This document shows, piece by piece, positions 61,973 through 64,000 of a DNA stretch of 64,000 bases; position 1 is the stretch's first letter, and each line of letters begins with the position of its first letter. Both the position numbers and the translations under genes were made by a program. This DNA comes from Actinomycetales bacterium (GTDB lineage Bacteria; Actinomycetota; Actinomycetes; S36-B12; UBA5976): positions 1 to 64,000 of the forward strand of contig JAGWXT010000008.1 of the NCBI GenBank assembly GCA_018969715.1, written 5' to 3'. The notes beneath the pieces are model-generated. The model saw nothing but the letters and a program-made list of their open reading frames with translations. It did no database searches and was not told the DNA's origin.

Positions 61973-63211
61973 TCAGCTGGCGCTCGCCGGCGTCATCCAG
62001 CACTCGCCGGCAGCATCCAGGGTTCGGTGCACCACATGGTCGGCCAGCAGCCGGCCCCGGCGGGTGAGGGATGCATGGTGGACGCCAACCGGGACGACCA
62101 GTCCCTCCGCCACGAGCGCAGCGCGCAGGCGCCCGTTCCCCAGCACCGGCCAGGGACGACGCAGCCGAACTGTGCACATTGCCTGCTCCAGCGCCCGTTG
62201 CTCGGCGCTGAGCAGCTCCCACCCCGCAACCGGCCAGCGCGCCTCCCGCCGATCGCCGCGGACATCGGCCAGCCCGACCTGCCAGGCATGCGGGTTGGTT
62301 CGGTTCCACCAGCGCACTCCCCCCAGATGGGAGTGGGCGCCCGGGCCCACCCCCCACCAGGTATCGGCTCGCCAGTAGCCGCTGTTGTGCGCGCACTGCT
62401 CCCCCGGGCGCGCCCAGTTCGCGATCTCGTACCACCGCAGTCCGGCCGCCTCGAACGCGGCATCGGCGAGCTCGTACTTGATCGCCAGATCCTCGTCATC
62501 CGGGGGACGCGTGACCCCTCGGGCAACCCGGGCGGCCAGGGCAGTGCCTGGCTCGACGATCAGGCCATAGGCGCTGATATGCCCAACGCCCAGATCCAAT
62601 GCAGCCTGCACGCTCACCTGCCACTGCGCCAACGACTCGCCGTCGGCGCCGTAGATCAGGTCGACACTCAGTCGCTGCAGCCCCGCCCGCCGGAGGCACT
62701 CGATCGCGGTGACCATGGTCGACGGCCGGTGACGACGCCCGAGGGCGCCGAGGACGGCCGGGACCGCCGACTGCATGCCAACCGACACCCGGGTGACGCC
62801 CGCGGCAAGCAGCCCCGCTGCGAGTGACGGCGTGATCGTCTCGGGGTTTGCCTCCACCGTGATCTCGCAGTCGGCCATCAGGCCCCAGCGGTCGGCGATG
62901 TCGGCAATCGCGACGCCGAGGGTCTCCGGGGCCAGCAGGGTCGGCGTCCCGCCGCCGATGAAGATGGAATGCACCGGGCCCGCCAGGGCGGCGGGGAGCA
63001 CCCGGGCGGCCAGTGCGAGCTCCGTGCGCACACCGGGCAGCCACTGCGCCTGGCCACGACCGCGCGGATCGTCCGGGGTGTAGGTGGTGAAGTCGCAGTA
63101 GTCGCAGCGATGGGTGCAGTAGGGCACGTGCAGGTAGAAGCGCAGCGGCCGCCCGGGGATCTCCCCCCAGGCGGCCGCCGTCAGGTCAAGCCAGGGATCA
63201 GGCGGTGCCAT
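61973..63211 (-). CDS. hemW: radical SAM protein HemW (HemN-like)
   Basis: A 412-residue radical SAM protein thought to handle heme. The cluster motif is YCTHRCDYCDF (C-x3-C-x2-C), followed by IFIGGGTPTLL and ITVEANPET. The extra fourth cysteine position that HemN needs (CxxxCxxCxC) is absent, which favours HemW. ATG 63211 overlaps the upstream synthetase by 14 bp; the track's 63256 start lies further inside it. Confidence 0.9.
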   Translation of the reverse strand: MAPPDPWLDLTAAAWGEIPGRPLRFYLHVPYCTHRCDYCDFTTYTPDDPRGRGQAQWLPGVRTELALAARVLPAALAGPVHSIFIGGGTPTLLAPETLGVAIADIADRWGLMADCEITVEANPETITPSLAAGLLAAGVTRVSVGMQSAVPAVLGALGRRHRPSTMVTAIECLRRAGLQRLSVDLIYGADGESLAQWQVSVQAALDLGVGHISAYGLIVEPGTALAARVARGVTRPPDDEDLAIKYELADAAFEAAGLRWYEIANWARPGEQCAHNSGYWRADTWWGVGPGAHSHLGGVRWWNRTNPHAWQVGLADVRGDRREARWPVAGWELLSAEQRALEQAMCTVRLRRPWPVLGNGRLRAALVAEGLVVPVGVHHASLTRRGRLLADHVVHRTLDAAGECWMTPASAS

Positions 63212-64000
63212 ACATGCGCTCGATGAGGTCGGCGTGCATTGCGGCAACATTGCCACGCCGGACCTTCAAGCTCGGGGTGATGCCGCCGTTCTCGACGGTG
63301 AGGTCGGCGGGGAGCACCTCGAATCGCTTCACCTGCTCCCAGGGATTGAGGCCCTTGTTGAGGGTGGCGACCTCTGCCGTCAGCTGGTTGACCAGCTCCG
63401 GTGAGCTGATCAGCGACGAGTAGTCACCGGTCAGCGAGTGGCTGGCGGCGAAGCCGACCAGCGCCTCCGGGTCGACCGCGATCAGGGCGGCGACGTAGGG
63501 GCGCCCGGCGGCCTGCACCACCATGTAACTGGCAACCCGCGTCACGCCCTTGTAGCGGGACTCCACATAGGACAGGGCGACGAACTTGCCGGTGGACAGC
63601 TTCACCAGGTCGGACTTGCGGTCGGTGATCCGCACCCGGCCAAGGTCGTCGAGTTCACCGACGTCCCCCGTGTGCAGCCAGCCGTCGACGAGGATCTCCG
63701 CTGTTTTCTCCGGCTGGTTGTGGTAGCCCCGCATCACGCCGGGGCCCTTGATCAGGATCTCGCCGTCCGCGGCGATCCGGATCTGAGTGCCGGGGAAGGG
63801 CTGTCCCACCGTGCCGATGCGGGCGGCATCCGGCCGGTTCAGGGTGGTCGCCGCACTTGTCTCAGTCAGGCCGTACCCCTCGAGGATGCGCAGACCGGCT
63901 CCCTCGAAGAACCATGCGACATCCTGTGACAGCGGGGCTGCACCGGAGACGAAGTACCTGATCCGCCCACCCATCCGCGCCCGCAGCTTGCTGAAGACGA
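63198..64000 (-). CDS. long-chain acyl-CoA synthetase, C-terminal part (runs off window)
   Basis: The last 267 residues of an AMP-forming acyl-CoA synthetase of the FadD15/AMP-binding type. YFVSGAAPLSQDVAWFFEGAGLRILEGYGLTETS contains the A5 motif; HTGDVGELDDLGRVRITDRKSDLVKLSTGK covers A7-A8. The N-terminal P-loop region lies beyond position 64000. It overlaps hemW by 14 bp. Confidence 0.9.
   Translation of the reverse strand, partial: VFSKLRARMGGRIRYFVSGAAPLSQDVAWFFEGAGLRILEGYGLTETSAATTLNRPDAARIGTVGQPFPGTQIRIAADGEILIKGPGVMRGYHNQPEKTAEILVDGWLHTGDVGELDDLGRVRITDRKSDLVKLSTGKFVALSYVESRYKGVTRVASYMVVQAAGRPYVAALIAVDPEALVGFAASHSLTGDYSSLISSPELVNQLTAEVATLNKGLNPWEQVKRFEVLPADLTVENGGITPSLKVRRGNVAAMHADLIERMYGTA

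Overview
The window is GC-rich (roughly two thirds G+C), densely packed DNA from an actinobacterium (Actinomycetota). The markers are actinobacterial-type homodimeric AceE, a PucR-family FasR-like regulator in front of fabD-fabH-acpP-fabF, the actinobacterial orphan families DUF3052, DUF3145 and DUF6703, an AhpE-type peroxiredoxin, frequent GTG/TTG starts, and tRNA genes without an encoded CCA. I cannot assign a genus. No rRNA, CRISPR, prophage, transposase or integrase was found, and no gene-free stretch exceeds 300 bases (the longest, 34945-35226, is 282 bp).

Layout. 1-4496: a coupled + strand run (cut-off membrane protein, methyltransferase, SDR protein, GMC oxidoreductase, GT2) that looks like surface-glycan or glycolipid biosynthesis, ending inside tRNA-Val. 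4604-5481: DUF3052 and ahpE. 5600-13204: aceE, fasR, fabD, fabH, acpP, fabF, which make acetyl-CoA and use it in type II fatty-acid synthesis; a near-perfect 19-bp palindrome overlaps the predicted fabD promoter. 13228-13749: DUF3145. 13874-17875: two paralogous polytopic membrane proteins. 17915-21966: methyltransferase, small membrane protein, lemA-htpX, a UbiA prenyltransferase and HU. 22068-39896: a large nucleotide-sugar and glycan region with two dehydrogenase plus aminotransferase modules, an acetyltransferase, an AsnB-type amidotransferase, a PseB-like 4,6-dehydratase, epimerases, a SIS isomerase, a transaldolase-like protein, several glycosyltransferases and a large membrane protein. 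40058-51422: housekeeping genes (dnaG, dgt-like, ydcF-like, ppdK, dus, glyS) mixed with one more GT2 and a GDP-mannose-dehydratase-like gene. 51457-64000: the conserved recO-uppS pair and the hrcA-dnaJ-rsmE-hit-phoH-ybeY-corC-cdd-like-era run, with an AI-2E-type permease between era and recO, then hemW and a cut-off acyl-CoA synthetase.

Three layers are not explained by the gene list. First, about a dozen genes that start a transcription unit have an actinobacterial -10-like hexamer exactly 6-7 nt before the start codon, while the other leading genes have clear Shine-Dalgarno sequences. This implies widespread leaderless transcription and lets several starts be corrected. Second, the same grammar predicts short leaderless upstream ORFs before ppdK (22 codons, stop overlapping the ppdK ATG), glyS (12 codons, three of them glycine), the SDR gene at 31417 (23 codons, stop one base before the ATG) and, more weakly, hrcA. 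Third, the DNA is peppered with short tandem repeats: 22-bp x3 between two divergent leaderless promoters in the sugar cluster, 14-bp x7 in another divergent promoter region, and 9-bp or 36-bp in-frame repeats that put GPV, PNG and PSPGAG repeats into Era, RsmE and the permease. These are readings from sequence alone and need transcript and comparative data.
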